This document shows, piece after piece, positions 10,462 through 21,361 of a stretch of DNA of 64,000 nucleotides. The position numbers and the translations under genes were made by a program. This DNA comes from Antilocapra americana (Eukaryota > Chordata > Mammalia > Artiodactyla > Antilocapridae): assembly GCA_007570785.1 (NCBI GenBank), contig ML662449.1:10192009-10256008 (forward strand). The letters run 5' to 3'. Numbering within the stretch: the first letter of the stretch is position 1; the number at the start of each line of letters is the position of its first letter. The notes below the pieces were generated by a model. That model ran no database searches. It saw only the letters and a list, made by a program, of their open reading frames with translations, and was not told the DNA's origin.

Positions 10462-11244
10462 CAAAGATAAGGTGTCCATAGATGCGTGGATTTATCTCTG
10501 GGCTTTCTATTTGTTCCATTGATCTATATTTCTGTCTTTGTGCCAGTACCATACTGTCTTAATGACTGTGGATTTGTAGTATAGCCTAAAGTAAGGTAGG
10601 TTGATTCCTCCATTTCCATTCTTCTTTCTCAAGATTGCTTTGGCTATACGAGGTTTTTTGTATTTCCATACAAATTGAGAAATTATTTGTTCTAATTCTC
10701 TGAAAAAGACCTCTGGTAGCTTGATAGGAATTGCATTGAATCTATAGATTGCTTTGGGTAGTATACTCATTTTCACTATATTGATTCTTCCAATCCACGA
10801 ACACAGCACATTTCTCCATCTGTTTGTGTCCTCTTTGATTTCTTTCATCAGTGTTTTATAGTTTTCTATATACAAGTCTTTTGTTTCTTTAGGTAGAAAT
10901 ACTCCTAAGTATTTTATTCTTTTTGTTTCGATGGTGAATGGAATTGTTTCCTTAATTTCTCTTTCTGTTTTCTCATTGTTAGTGTATAGGAATGCCAGGG
11001 ATTTCTGTGTGTTGATTTTGTATCCTGAAACTTTACTATATTCACTGATTAGCTCTAGTAATTTTCTGGTAGAGTCTTTAGGGTTTCCAATATAGAGGAT
11101 CATGTCATTTGCAAACAGAGAGAGTTTTACTTCTTCTTTTCCAATCTGGATTCCTTTAATTTCTTTATCTGCTTTGATTGCTGTGGCCAAGACTTCCAAA
11201 ACTATGTTGAAAAGTAGTGGTGAGAGTGGGCTCTTGTTCCTGAC
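10462..11244 (-). mobile_element. L1 ORF2 segment, inverted half of a twin-primed L1
   Basis: An L1 reverse-transcriptase region in antisense orientation. Its last bases in L1 sense ('ccttatctttg', 10,462-10,472) are also the first bases of the sense segment that starts at 11,244. The two halves therefore meet in L1 coordinates with about 10 bp of overlap. This is the classic signature of 5' inversion by twin priming: one L1 copy, 5' part inverted, 3' part in sense. Confidence 0.88.
10507..11199 (-). pseudogene. L1 ORF2 reverse-transcriptase fragment
   Basis: A 230-codon open frame in the inverted half of the twin-primed L1. It covers the L1 ORF2 reverse transcriptase from just before the catalytic motif to the thumb region. 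The motif that is FADD in active L1 elements reads FAND here (11,104-11,115), so one catalytic aspartate is asparagine. Downstream residues such as '[10 protein letters not shown]' and 'YLGVFL' are typical of L1. The endonuclease domain and the earlier reverse-transcriptase blocks are missing. It is a dead LINE fragment, not a host gene. Confidence 0.9.
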
Positions 11245-12650
11245 TTATCTTTGACAAAGGAGGCAAGAATATACAATGGAGAAAAGACAACCTCTTTAAC
11301 AAGTGGTGCTGGGAAAACTGGACAGCCACTTGTAAAAGAATGAAACTAGAACACTTACTAACACCATACACAAAGATAAACTCAAAATGGATCAAAGATC
11401 TAATCATAAGACCAGAAACTATAAAACTCCTAGAGGATAACATAGGCAAAACACTCTCTGACATAAACCAAAGCGAGATCCTCCATGACCCACCTCCCAG
11501 AATATCGGAAATAAAAGCACGAATAAACAAATGGGACCTAATTAAAATTAAAAGCTTCTGCACAACAAAGGAAACTATAAGCAAGGTGAAAAGACAGCCT
11601 TCAGAATGGGAGAAAATAATAGCCAATGAAGCAATGGACAAACAATTAATCTCAAAAATATACAAGCAACTCCTGCAGCTCCATTCTAGAAAAATAAACA
11701 ACCCAATTAAAAAGTGGGCCAAAGAACTTAACAGATATTTCTCCAAAGAAGACATAAAAATGGCTAACAAACACATGAAAAGATGCTCAACATCACTCAT
11801 TATCAGAGAAATGCAAATCAAAACCACAATGAGGTACCACTTTACACCAGTCAGAATGGCTGCCATCCAAAAATCTACAAGCAATAAATGCTGGAGAGGA
11901 TGTGGAGAAAAGGGAACTCTCTTACACTGTTGGTGGGAATGCAAACTAGTACAGCCACTATGGAAAACAGTGCGGAGGTTCCTTAAAAAACTGCAAATAG
12001 ACGTGCCATATGACCCAGCAATCCCACTGCTGGGCATATACACGGAGGAAACCAGAATTGAAAGAGCCACGTGTACCCCAATGTTCATCGCTGCATTGTT
12101 TACAATAGCCAGGACATGGAAGCAACCTAGATGCCCATCAACTGACGAATGGATAAGAAAGCTGTGGTACATATACACAATGGAATATTACTCAGCATTA
12201 AAAAAAAATTCATTTGAAGCAGTTCTACTCAGGTGGATGGAACTGGAGCCTATTATCCAGAGTGAAGTAAGCCAGAAGGAAAAACAACAATACAGTATAT
12301 TAACGCATGTATATGGAATTTAGAAAGATGGTAATGAGAACCCTGCATGCGAGACAGCAAAAGGAATGCAGATGTATAGAACGGACACGTGGACTCTGTG
12401 GAAAAGGGCAAGGGTGGGATGATATGGGAGAATGACATTGAAACATGTTAATTACCATATGTGAAATCAATCGCCAGCCCAGTGTTGATGCTCGGGGCTG
12501 GTGCACCAGGATGTCCCAGGGGGAGGGAGTCGGGAGGGGGGAGGGAGGGGGGTTCTGGAGGGGGAGCATGTGTAGATCCATGGCAGTTTCATGTTACAGT
12601 ATGGCAAAACCAACACAATCAAGTAAAGAAAATTAAAAAATAATTTTTTT
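11244..12650 (+). mobile_element. L1 3' half, sense part of a twin-primed L1
   Basis: Sense L1 sequence from 'cttatctttgacaaaggagg' through the ORF2 C-terminus and a 3' UTR with a G-rich block (about 12,517-12,565) to an A/T-rich tail ending near 12,650. It is followed at once by the right copy of the 72-bp direct repeat. Together with 10,462-11,244 it forms one 5'-truncated, 5'-inverted insertion of about 2.2 kb. Confidence 0.9.
11250..12323 (+). pseudogene. L1 ORF2 C-terminal fragment
   Basis: The frame is open from the inversion junction at 11,250 to the stop at 12,323, about 357 codons, with the first internal Met at 11,340. It covers the ORF2 C-terminal region, including the zinc-knuckle-like motif '[18 protein letters not shown]'. 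That no stop has arisen over this length suggests a recent insertion. It has no start region, endonuclease or catalytic reverse-transcriptase core in this frame and cannot encode an active ORF2 protein. Confidence 0.9.
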
Positions 12651-12723
12651 TAAAAAAAGCCAGACGTTGAGAAAATTATAATTCCTTTCTTTGACATATG
12701 TATTTCAAAAACCAAAATGCTTG
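12651..12723 (+). repeat. 72-bp direct repeat flanking the L1 locus, right copy
   Basis: Partner of 9,526-9,597. It runs straight into the older L1 3' end that follows, so this copy adjoins the original continuation of the target. Confidence 0.85.
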
Positions 12724-13010
12724 CAGGGTATTATGCTAAATGAAATAAGTCAGACAGATACATTCTATGACATGATGTAAATGTGGAACCTAAAAACTGC
12801 AACAAATTAGTCAATATGGCAAAAAAGAGGCACACTCACAGATACAGACAACAAATTAGTGATTACAAATGGGGAGGAGGGGTAATATGGGGGGAGTAGA
12901 AGTAGGAGGGGCACAAACTATCAGGTATAAGATAGGCTCAAGAATGTATATGCAACAGGGGATTATAGCCAATATTTCATAGTAAGTATAAATGGAAAGT
13001 AATCTTTAAA
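12724..13010 (+). mobile_element. Older L1 3' end
   Basis: Contains 'gctaaatgaaataagtcagacag', 'atgtggaacctaaaaactg' and 'acaaattagtgattacaaat gggg', the usual order near the end of older L1MA-like elements. More diverged than the L1 copies just upstream, and presumably the target into which they inserted. Confidence 0.7.
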
Positions 13011-13574
13011 ATTTGTATAAACAATCTTTTTAAATGAAAGAGATTTAGAGTTGAAAAGGGCCTTAGAGATCAATTGATCCATGTTTATTGGCCTAAGCTC
13101 AAAAAGCTAGATTTGTGCAGAATCCTCTGGGTATTATTAATCGGAAGAGAAATCCACTGTGTTAGAGCAGAAAAATGTGCTAGGGTAAATAGTAAGTATT
13201 TAAATGTATTTGGTTAGAGGATCTATAAAGGAATAATTATATGGTTCTGTTTTAAGTTAGTGAAAAAATTTCTTAAATGGATGGCTCTTAGGGAAAAACA
13301 AATACTAGGCCATAAAACATAACTTGATATTTCAATAGAATATATATTTATTAGCTAGCCTCTTCTTTGATTGTGTGTGTGAGTGTCTGTCTGTCTGTCC
13401 TTGCCTTCCTGTGTTTTGATGTCTCAAGCACCGGCTTGACCAGCATGCAGCTTCAGCCATATGCTAACTCGGCTTCTTCATCCAAAGCAAAGACTCCTGA
13501 ATTCCTTCGCATGAGCTCTGTCACAGCCTCCACCACTTTTTCAAGAGTCCCTGCCCTTCCGTGACTTGTTTTTG
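13011..13574. other. No gene; short TG/TCTG run
   Basis: No element recognised. A short run 'gtgtgtgtgagtgtctgtct' lies near 13,372. Confidence 0.5.
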
Positions 13575-13682
13575 TTTTTAGCCGCACGGTGTGTGATCTA
13601 GTTCCCTGACCAGGGATCAATCCTGCGTCCCCTACATTAAAAGCAGTCTTAACCACTTTGAACCACCAGGGAAGTCCCCATG
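13575..13682 (-). mobile_element. CHR-type tRNA-Glu SINE head
   Basis: Antisense tRNA-like region: 'gccgcacggtgtgtgatcta', 'gttccctgaccagggatcaa' and 'gaaccaccagggaagtcccc'. Matches the head of cetartiodactyl CHR-type SINEs. Only the 5' half of the element is present. Confidence 0.75.
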
Positions 13683-13794
13683 ACTTCTTTTGAATGAGAC
13701 ATGTTTTTCCTTCCTAGGGTTCAATCAAGGAGCCAGAAAATGTATCCTAACCATCTGTGCTTTCTCACAGAACAATAGGGGCACATTCTTTCTC

Positions 13795-13853
13795 TGCTGA
13801 TTAGGACTGAAACGCTAGAAACTTAAGAATTTCCTCACAACTGGAAAAATTGT
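13795..13853 (-). repeat. 57-bp inverted repeat, right arm
   Basis: Reverse-complement partner of 9,377-9,434, 4.4 kb away. The flanks are unrelated to those of the left arm. Confidence 0.9.
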
Positions 13854-14081
13854 ACCTGGTGTGTTGAGTTTGGTGTGAATGAGTTAAGTTTGTCTCAGAA
13901 GCTTTCCCACTGCCCAGCATCTCTTCTTCTTCCCTGGAGTGGTACCCCACCCAGGCAGTACGCCTGGCTAACAGATCCTTCCTTGAGTGTTTATTAATTG
14001 AGAACAGCTTTGGGTAAGACCCTGGGGATGATTCACATTTTGAAACATGACTCTTAAAGATCAAAAAGTCATTAAGAACCA

Positions 14082-14402
14082 CGTAGAGCTTCCCTGGTGG
14101 CTCAATGGTAAGGAAACCACCTGCCAGTGAAGAAGACATGGGTTCCATCCCTGGTCTTGGAAGATTCCACATGCTTCAGGAGTAGTGAAGCCTGAGTGCC
14201 ACAACTACTGAGCTTGTGCTCTAGAGTCCAGGAGCTGCAACTACTGAGCCCAAGTTCCCCAGAGCCTGTGCTCCACGGCAAGAGATGCCACCAAATGAGA
14301 AGCCCGGGCACCACAACTAGAGAGTTGCCCCCACTTGCCACAGTTAGAGAAAAGCCTGAGCAGCAATGAAGACCCAACAGAGCCAAATAAATGCATAAAA
14401 TT
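14082..14402 (+). mobile_element. CHR-1-type SINE
   Basis: Long tRNA-Glu SINE: head 'gagcttccctggtggctcaa', box B 'gggttccatccctggtcttg', then the body with 'gccacaactactgagcttgt', 'gcaccacaactagagagttg' and 'aagacccaacagagccaaat aaatgc'. This body is specific to CHR-1-type elements of cetartiodactyls and differs from Bov-tA. Confidence 0.88.
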
Positions 14403-14624
14403 ATATTCATTCATTTAATAAATGAATATAATTTTATTATTAAAATCATAAAATTGTATTAAAAAGAACCACATAAATTAAGCTCTCAGATGGAATGGCA
14501 GGCAGCAGAATAGTTATCTTTCAGGATAACTATCAACCTTTAACTTAACTGTAACTATTTACCTTATAACTATTAACTATAACTTAACCTTCTTAGTACA
14601 TTTTCAAATGTTAAAATTTATGAT

Positions 14625-14860
14625 TAGCATTTACTGAGCACTTATTACATATCAAGCACTGTTTGAATGCTCTACAGGTAATAACTCATTTACCCTTACA
14701 ACTAACCTGGCAGGTAGCTACCATGGTTACTCTCATTTTAATGATGAGAAAAGTCAGGCACAGAGAGGTTAGATTACTTCTCCTGGGTCACACAGGGTAA
14801 CTAGAAGAGCTTCGATCTAATTCTAGAAGTATAACCACAGAACCATGTACATAATGATTC
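14625..14860 (-). mobile_element. MIR SINE
   Basis: Antisense MIR core: 'actgagcacttattacat', 'gatgagaaaagtcaggcaca gagaggtt' and 'gggtcacacagggtaact' are in the expected order. It is an old mammalian SINE with typical divergence. Confidence 0.8.
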
Positions 14861-14954
14861 TGTTCTCTAGGTTCTATTCTCTCTGGAGTCACAACCTGGT
14901 CAGCATCAAGTCCTGATACAGCTTTTCTTCTTATGAACAAACTATTTACTCCTG

Positions 14955-15177
14955 TGCCGTGTACTATGTCGCTTCAGTCATGTCCGCCTCTTTGAGATGC
15001 TGAGAACTGCAGCTCACCAGTCTCCTCTGTCCATGGGATTCTCCAGGCAAGGATACTGGAGTGGGTTGCCATGCCCTCCTCCAGCAGGTCTTCCTGACCC
15101 AAGGATCAAACCTGTGGCTCCTGCGACTCCTGCACTGTAGGCAGATTTTTACCACTGAGCCACCAGGGAAGCCCAAT
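14955..15177 (-). mobile_element. Bov-tA SINE
   Basis: Full antisense copy. The start is diverged ('cgcttcagtcatgtccgcct'), while the end 'ccactgagccaccagggaag' is intact. Confidence 0.92.
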
Positions 15178-16904
15178 GAGTTTTTAACTTGTCTTCATTT
15201 CAGCTCTCTAACTACATATATCTACTAACACAAAATAAAAATATTAACTCTATTTCTTTTTACAATCCTTTTTTTATGACATTTTTTGGGACCCATCATC
15301 CCTCCACCCTTGAACCCAAACTCTGTGGGTTATCCACCTAAAGACAGGTTCCCATTTGTTCCCCATCTGGCTGAAATTCCTTTTGAAGATGGAAGTCTAG
15401 GCTTCAAAAGAAATCCTTGAACATGTACCTTAGTGAATCTACCCATCTCTTCCTGCCAACCATATTTTACTCCTTTAATCTTACTCACGTTCCCCCAGCT
15501 ACTCCCTTATCTCCACAAACCTCTACCGAAGAAAGAACTAACATAACCTGAAGCTAACCCATAAAGGAAATGGATAAGCATCTGAGGGCCAGGATGCTTG
15601 TAAAGGACCGCTCATCTTGGTTTTCTTTGCAGCCCTTCAAAACAGACAGAGTGAAACCCCCATCCACCACCATTCTGCTGATGGATTGAGGAAGAAGGAG
15701 CCTGTCACAAACAGAATTAGCACTAAGTAATTTTCCCTTTCTTTATGTAAGCAATTGCCTTTTAATATACAACAACGCTCGAGGTGTTCAGGTTACGAGC
15801 TTATTTTAAGATCTTTTGTTTACTTTCTCATCTTCATAGGTCATTGACATCCCATTTAGCCCTGGTGACCCTGTTTATACAATTTTGATATAAATTAAAA
15901 AGTCTTCTTGGAGATAACATTAACATTCTTGATCTCAATCTACCACATAAGCAAATAATAGCCTTTGCTTAGCCCTGTGTATAATTGTTCAAAAGTTTCA
16001 ATGCAGACTCCAATATTCAGACAAAGAGAAGCTGATCAAACAGATCTGCTTTCTGAATTTTTATTCTAAGCAAGATGAAACCCCAGTTTCTGTAAGCTCC
16101 AGTGAAATATCTTATGGGACCTTTGATAGAATGGAGTCATAATTCTAATAAAACACTGGATAGAATACGTTACGTTTTAATTAACAAGAAGAGGCAGATC
16201 ACTAAGAGAAACACTAGGGATCTATTTCTGTATCTTAACCTGAATTTAAAATGTATTTCCCTTTCACTTAAAACTGAAAAAGTATTGTTCCTCCTAAGCT
16301 TTATGATTCTCTACCAGAAATTGAGTGGGATAACATTTCTGGAACTGGCTTTTTTACTTTATTTTTTAAGGGGGAAAGCTCTCAGTTTTCATACTGAAAA
16401 GACATTCTGATAACTACTCCTTTATAAATGCACAGTAGTCTCATGAATAACAGCAAGCATTTTAAAAACCATATTTCTGATAGCCCACTTTGCTCCTGTT
16501 AGTTCATTGCTGATAAGCATACACTTCAACTAAACTCCCATTCTGTTTTTAATGAAAAAAATGCTATATTCTTGAGTGAAGAAGCTAATCTTGGAATATA
16601 AACAAATTAAAAGTCTTATATTACCTCTTTCTTGTAAGTTTCACCTAAGGAAATAATTTTGCAAGTTTATAAGAAAGTGATGTATAGGGCTTTGATTTCA
16701 GTATAATCTACAAATGTAAAAAAATTGGAGACAACCTGAATGTACCTCAATGAAAGGCTGTTTAGAAACATAGGGTGCATAAAAACAGTGGCAGATTTTG
16801 TAGCCATTAAAAGTGATGACGTGAATTTCCATTTATTGATGTGAATAGACATCCATGATGTGTTTATTATCCTATTATTTTTAAAAACAATTTACAAGTA
16901 TATT
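15178..16904. other. 1.7 kb without young repeats
   Basis: No Bov-tA, BovB or young L1 is present. A weak L1M-like stretch may lie at about 16,700-16,860 ('gtagccattaaaagtgatga'). The frame at 16,102-16,410 resembles nothing known. The AT-rich block around 15,700-15,900 has the look of single-copy sequence. Confidence 0.45.
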
Positions 16905-16905
16905 T

Positions 16906-17003
16906 CAGTTCAGTTCAGTCGCTCAGTTGTGTCTGACTTTTTGCGACCCCACAGACTATAGCACACCAGGCCTCCCTGTCCATCACCAACTTCCAGAATT
17001 TAC
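16906..17003 (-). mobile_element. Very short BovB 3' end with target-site duplication
   Basis: Only about 98 bp of the BovB 3' terminus ('ttcagttcagtcgctcagtt' to 'ccctgtccatcaccaac'), antisense. It is flanked by 'caagtatattt' on both sides (about 16,895-16,905 and 17,004-17,014). It is a severely 5'-truncated insertion. Confidence 0.88.
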
Positions 17004-17014
17004 TCAAGTATATT

Positions 17015-18857
17015 TAGAAACAAGTATATAAACACTGTGTGAATATGCCTCTGTGTGTGTAAAGAACATTGTTTACTAACGTGTGTTTTGAAGAAAGAAA
17101 ATACCTACTGGAATAAAATATTCTTAGGTCAAATAAGTTGGGGAAACTATTTCATCTCTCTCTTATGAGCACTATAATACACTTCAACATATTAAAGGTG
17201 TTGAGAAGTCCTACAGTGAAAGAAAACCTGCTTAAGTGCATTTAATCCAAAATTTCCCAAGCTTATTTTAACATAAATACCTGCCTTCAAATTCCCCATA
17301 GAAAAATGTAAGCAACTTCTGGTAGTAGAACTAAAGATGATTTTCATCTTTTGTTTTCATATATTTTCTATATTATTTCACAATAAATATGTATTGCATT
17401 TATAACAGGAAGAATAGAGCTAGTTAAACTTATTTTTTTAATTATGTTGGGAAAATGCCCATTGACAAAGATATACACTTGGAGGTATTTAGATATATTG
17501 TTATAAGACATGCAATTCATGAAACATCCTATTTAAAGTGATAGAGCCACTTTTTTAAAAAAGCAATCAATATAATTGTTAAAAAATAAAAAAAGGAAGA
17601 CAAAAGAGAAAAGTAGGCAGGAAGGAGGAAGAAGAGATAATTGGGAAAATGCATATCTTTAAGTTTCACCACTAATATCTCTGTGTGATCAATGATGGAT
17701 ATTTTTTTTTTCATTTTACTTCTTGGTTTTAAAAATGTTCCTCATAAGTATGTATTTCTTTTACAATTAGAAGATTAACAATAAATTTTAGTATTTTGTT
17801 GGGGGTGGGTGTAGCTCACGCATGTCTTAAGAGAGGAAAAGAAGCATACCAAAGAAAGGCCCTGTTGTCTCAATTTGAACTTATTCATGGTTACTTCTGT
17901 TTCTACTATTAACACAGACTTTATCTTCCTCAAATTAAATCTATCTTAAATCAGAATAATCCCAAATATTGTCCCTCTGAGTACTTCTCCCTCCTCTCTC
18001 TCTCAGTTGTGCCTCTGTTCTCCCCAGGAGCCTCCAGCTGACTCTTTCAACACTTGGCTCCATCATGAAATGCATTAAGAATTATTTTCTTGCCTCTTCA
18101 CTGGTCAGCCCCAGAACACCACCCACAAAGGGCCATAGAAGTTACAGGTACTCAAGAGGGATACTCCTGTCATTAAATCTCACCAAGCTGGACTGGCAAG
18201 AATTTGGGAAATTAGCAATAAAGCATCCAAAGATTTGTTAAAAGAGACACACATTACAAACCTGTTGACAGCTCCTTGTATTCGTCCAAGTTATCCTCCT
18301 AAGAGTGAATGAGAAGCATGTTTCTACAAGGTATGAATACAGAGTAATAAGACTTTTGATACAGATGGTAGTTTCCATAGCCAAATGAAAATTGCTCTCC
18401 AATAATTAATCTAAAGAGGCAATACATATTTCAGTAATGTTTCCATTGCTTAAAATATTAAAAAATTCCTTAAAGCTGCATCATAAGATATTAAAAAAAA
18501 GTCAGCACCGTTACTTTAACATTATATCTTATTTTTGAACAAAGATCTATTCCCCAACTTAAACATCTACCTTACTCATTATAACTTATCTCCAAAAGTT
18601 TTGGAGACATCTTCAAAAACAAGCCAACCACCAAAGAATAATAAAGTCCCTTCCAAGAGTATAACAACAAACAAAATACAGGAACAACAACAACAAAAGA
18701 CTTATCACAGACAGGGAAGTGTTTCAGCGTATGAAATCCAACCTGTCTTAAGCACTGATAGCATTGAAATTTGGCAGGAGTAAATATTCATGAATATTTG
18801 GGAGTCTGTAAGAGACTGATTTTTAAACTATATATGTAAATACATAAAGCACGTCTG
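17015..18857. other. No gene; possible old L1M tails
   Basis: AT-rich. The phrases 'tttcacaataaatatgtatt' (about 17,380) and 'aagtatgtatttcttttac' (about 17,747) resemble L1M 3' ends, but not strongly enough to call. An A/C-rich run with 'caacaacaacaa' lies near 18,690. No supported gene. Confidence 0.4.
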
Positions 18858-18872
18858 TATACATACATATAC

Positions 18873-19076
18873 TTGGTGGCTCAGACGGTAAGGAATCTGC
18901 CTGCAGTGCAGAACACCCAGTTCAATCCGTGGGTCAGGAAGATCCCCCGGAGAAGGGAATGGCTACCCACTCCAGCATTCTCGTCTGGAGAATTCCATGA
19001 ACAGAGAAGCCTGGTGGGCTATAGTCCCTGGGGTTGCAAAGAGTCTGACACGACTGAAAGACTTTCACTTCACTTT
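18873..19076 (+). mobile_element. Bov-tA SINE with target-site duplication
   Basis: Sense copy from 'ttggtggctcagacggtaag' to 'gaaagactttcacttcactt'. It is flanked by 'tatacatacatatac' (18,858-18,872) and 'tatacatacatgtat' (19,077-19,091), a 15-bp duplication with one mismatch. It inserted next to what is now a TA microsatellite. Confidence 0.93.
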
Positions 19077-19135
19077 ATACATACATGTATATGTATATTA
19101 CCAACCCCCTCAAAAGCCACAAATATTTTTGCATG

Positions 19136-19136
<1 letters not shown>

Positions 19137-19175
<39 letters not shown>
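19137..19175. repeat. (TA)n microsatellite
   Basis: An almost uninterrupted TA run of about 34 bases ending in 'tatacaccc'. It makes overlapping Tyr/Ile-rich frames on both strands, which are not genes. It is likely length-polymorphic. Confidence 0.97.
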
Positions 19176-19176
<1 letters not shown>

Positions 19177-19804
19177 CCAAAAATTGTATTTAGCTTGGAA
19201 ATATGATTGTAGCAAATCAGCGATTGACCCACAGATCACATTCTGTACGGCGAGAGAATTGATCAAAACAGAAGCAAAAGTCAGTCTTTCTGATTTACTA
19301 AAGCATGAAGTAATGATACTGAGAATGTCTTGCATTTGGCACCTTTGTGATGCAGAAACTTTGTGCATTAAAGCAGACCATCCAAATTTGTAACATAGAG
19401 CTCTGGAGGTATTCAATTTTTGTGATTACATAGAGACACCCTCTACCAAAAGTATGGTACCCATATGCTTCCCTCCATCTAAGTCTGAACCCCATTGGAA
19501 TTAAGAGCTGAGTCTAGCTCTCTGGCAGAAGACAGAAATATTTGTTTAGGAAGAAAGTTATGAGCCACTAATATCAAAGAACCTCTGAGACACTAACCTT
19601 TCGTTTGAGATTGATATAACCTATCCTCACAAACAACTCCACGTTTACATCATGAGTCTTCAAAGCATTTTCAAAAGGCTTTCCAATTTAACCTTAAGAC
19701 ATTGAAGTCAAAGCCTGAACCTACCAATGATAGGAGCACTTGTTTAATATTTTCCAGGATAGTAACTAATGCTCACCTTTCAAGTAAGAAACACTCAGTT
19801 GTAT
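19176..19804. other. No recognisable gene or repeat
   Basis: The frames through this region (for example 19,085-19,393) begin in the TA microsatellite and show no protein similarity. Confidence 0.5.
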
Positions 19805-20045
19805 GGGAATGAAATCTCTGACTCTACAGCAGTTGGAAAACTACAACCCAGGGGCCAAACCATTCAGACCAACTGCTTTTGTAAATAAAGTTGGATTGGA
19901 ACACAGCCATGCCTGTCTGTTTATGTTCTGTCTAGGGCTGCTACAAATGCAGAGGGGAGGAGCTGTAATTGACCTCCTATGGCCAGCAAAACCTAAAATA
20001 CTCCCCATCTGACTCTTCCCAGAAAGTCTGCTGATGCCTGGACTA
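19805..20045 (+). mobile_element. Nonautonomous hAT-type (MER) DNA transposon
   Basis: The core reads 'gggccaaaccattcagac', 'tttgtaaataaagttggatt ggaacacagccatgcc' and 'ggccagcaaaacctaaaata', then 'gaaagtctgctgatgcctgg'. These are consecutive parts of a well-known mammalian hAT-Charlie-like MER element. I cannot name the subfamily safely. It is an old fossil with no transposase. Confidence 0.7.
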
Positions 20046-21144
20046 GAATATTCATTTTGTTTTCTAACAAAATAATTTCAATAGTATTGCTTAATAACTG
20101 AATTCACAAATATTTTCCCATTCCATTGGATAGAAAACTAAGTTAAAGCCAATGGTACAAAGAAAGCATTAATGACATTATGTTTGCCAACAAAGACATT
20201 TGAGGCTGGTGATTTATCATCTCAGCCTAGCACAACACCTGCTTGGTCTGAATCCACACATCTGTATCAGGAACACAGTATGCAATTCACATTTTCTTCT
20301 GTTATTATAAGAACAAAGCTTCAGTGTAAAGACTTAGTCACATATAGTATTTATAATGATATATCAAAATCATCAAGTGAACTACAAATAAGACATGATG
20401 AACTGGTGTTTAGAATGGGAAGGACATTTCTCACCAGGTGCTAATAATTTGAAGGTAGATTTGACTGCAGGCTTACATACATTGATACAGCGCTCCCTTA
20501 ATCAAAGGATAGTTGAAAAGAATATGAAATGAGCTGACACATTTTGACATGATTGCCAATTGCAGGGCAGATACACGTGTGCTGCACATTGGGAATGCAG
20601 TGGAAAGCGTTTCATTCCCTTAAGTATGGATTTTAAATCAGTTCCTGAGATGAACATTTCAAACATATATGCTCACAGTTCTGAAACACTCACCCAAACC
20701 AGGAAAATGTGCATGAAAGTCTTTTCCATTCCTGCATATCCCCAATTTATTTTGAATTACAACATAAACTATAAAAGAACCAGAAGAAAATATAACTTGT
20801 GGTTTGTATGGTAAGGAAGACTAGCTAAACATAAAAGCAAAGGAAGAAACCATAAAGGAAAAACAGACCGATTTGACACATACAACTTTAAAATATCTGT
20901 ATATCAAAAAAGTTGTAAAAATGACAAAAGAAATATATAATATAAAAGACTGTATTCTTATATATTGCAAATCTTTAACATTTATGAAAAATAATAAACA
21001 ACATTCATTAAATTAACCATTCAACAAACTTTAAGTGAACATCTACCCTAATAGGCTTGGGCTCCCACGGCTGACCTCACTGTTCCAGGACTGATACGTG
21101 GACTCCAGTTCTTCTTCCAGCATAGAATGACGTTCACCCTGGTA
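20046..21144. other. No recognisable gene or repeat
   Basis: About 1.1 kb. The frames at 20,172-20,444 and 20,560-20,814 show no motif. Confidence 0.5.
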
Positions 21145-21290
21145 TTCTGCCATCACGAGTCTCAGTTTCCTCATCTTAAAATGGGTCCTAACCAGAGTAC
21201 TTAACTCCTAGGCTTCTAGTGAAGGTTAAACAAGAAGAAATGCACAGAGCTCACAGACCTGGCTTATAGCACTTGCGTGTAAATTTTATG
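21145..21290 (+). mobile_element. MIR SINE fragment
   Basis: 'gagtctcagtttcctcatct', 'taaaatgggtcc' and 'gcacagagctcacagacctg gc' match the central and 3' parts of MIR in sense orientation. Confidence 0.65.
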
Positions 21291-21361
21291 ATATCACATT
21301 ATCTTCACTGTCTGTCAGATGTAAAGGCTTGCTAGTTTTCTCTCAATATCTATTCTTTTCT

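Noticed and set aside
11165..12178. 337-codon minus-strand frame
   Set aside because: It is the antisense shadow of the L1 ORF2 C-terminus. The same shadow protein recurs at 9,461-9,946, 30,937-31,131 and 34,331-34,555, in each case opposite an L1 3' end.
9526..12723. Repeat arrays that might suggest CRISPR
   Set aside because: Only two copies of the 72-bp unit exist, far apart, in eukaryotic DNA. They are explained by L1 insertion. No regularly spaced short repeats occur anywhere in the window.
19075..19416. Tyr/Ile-rich frames on both strands
   Set aside because: Generated by the (TA)n microsatellite.
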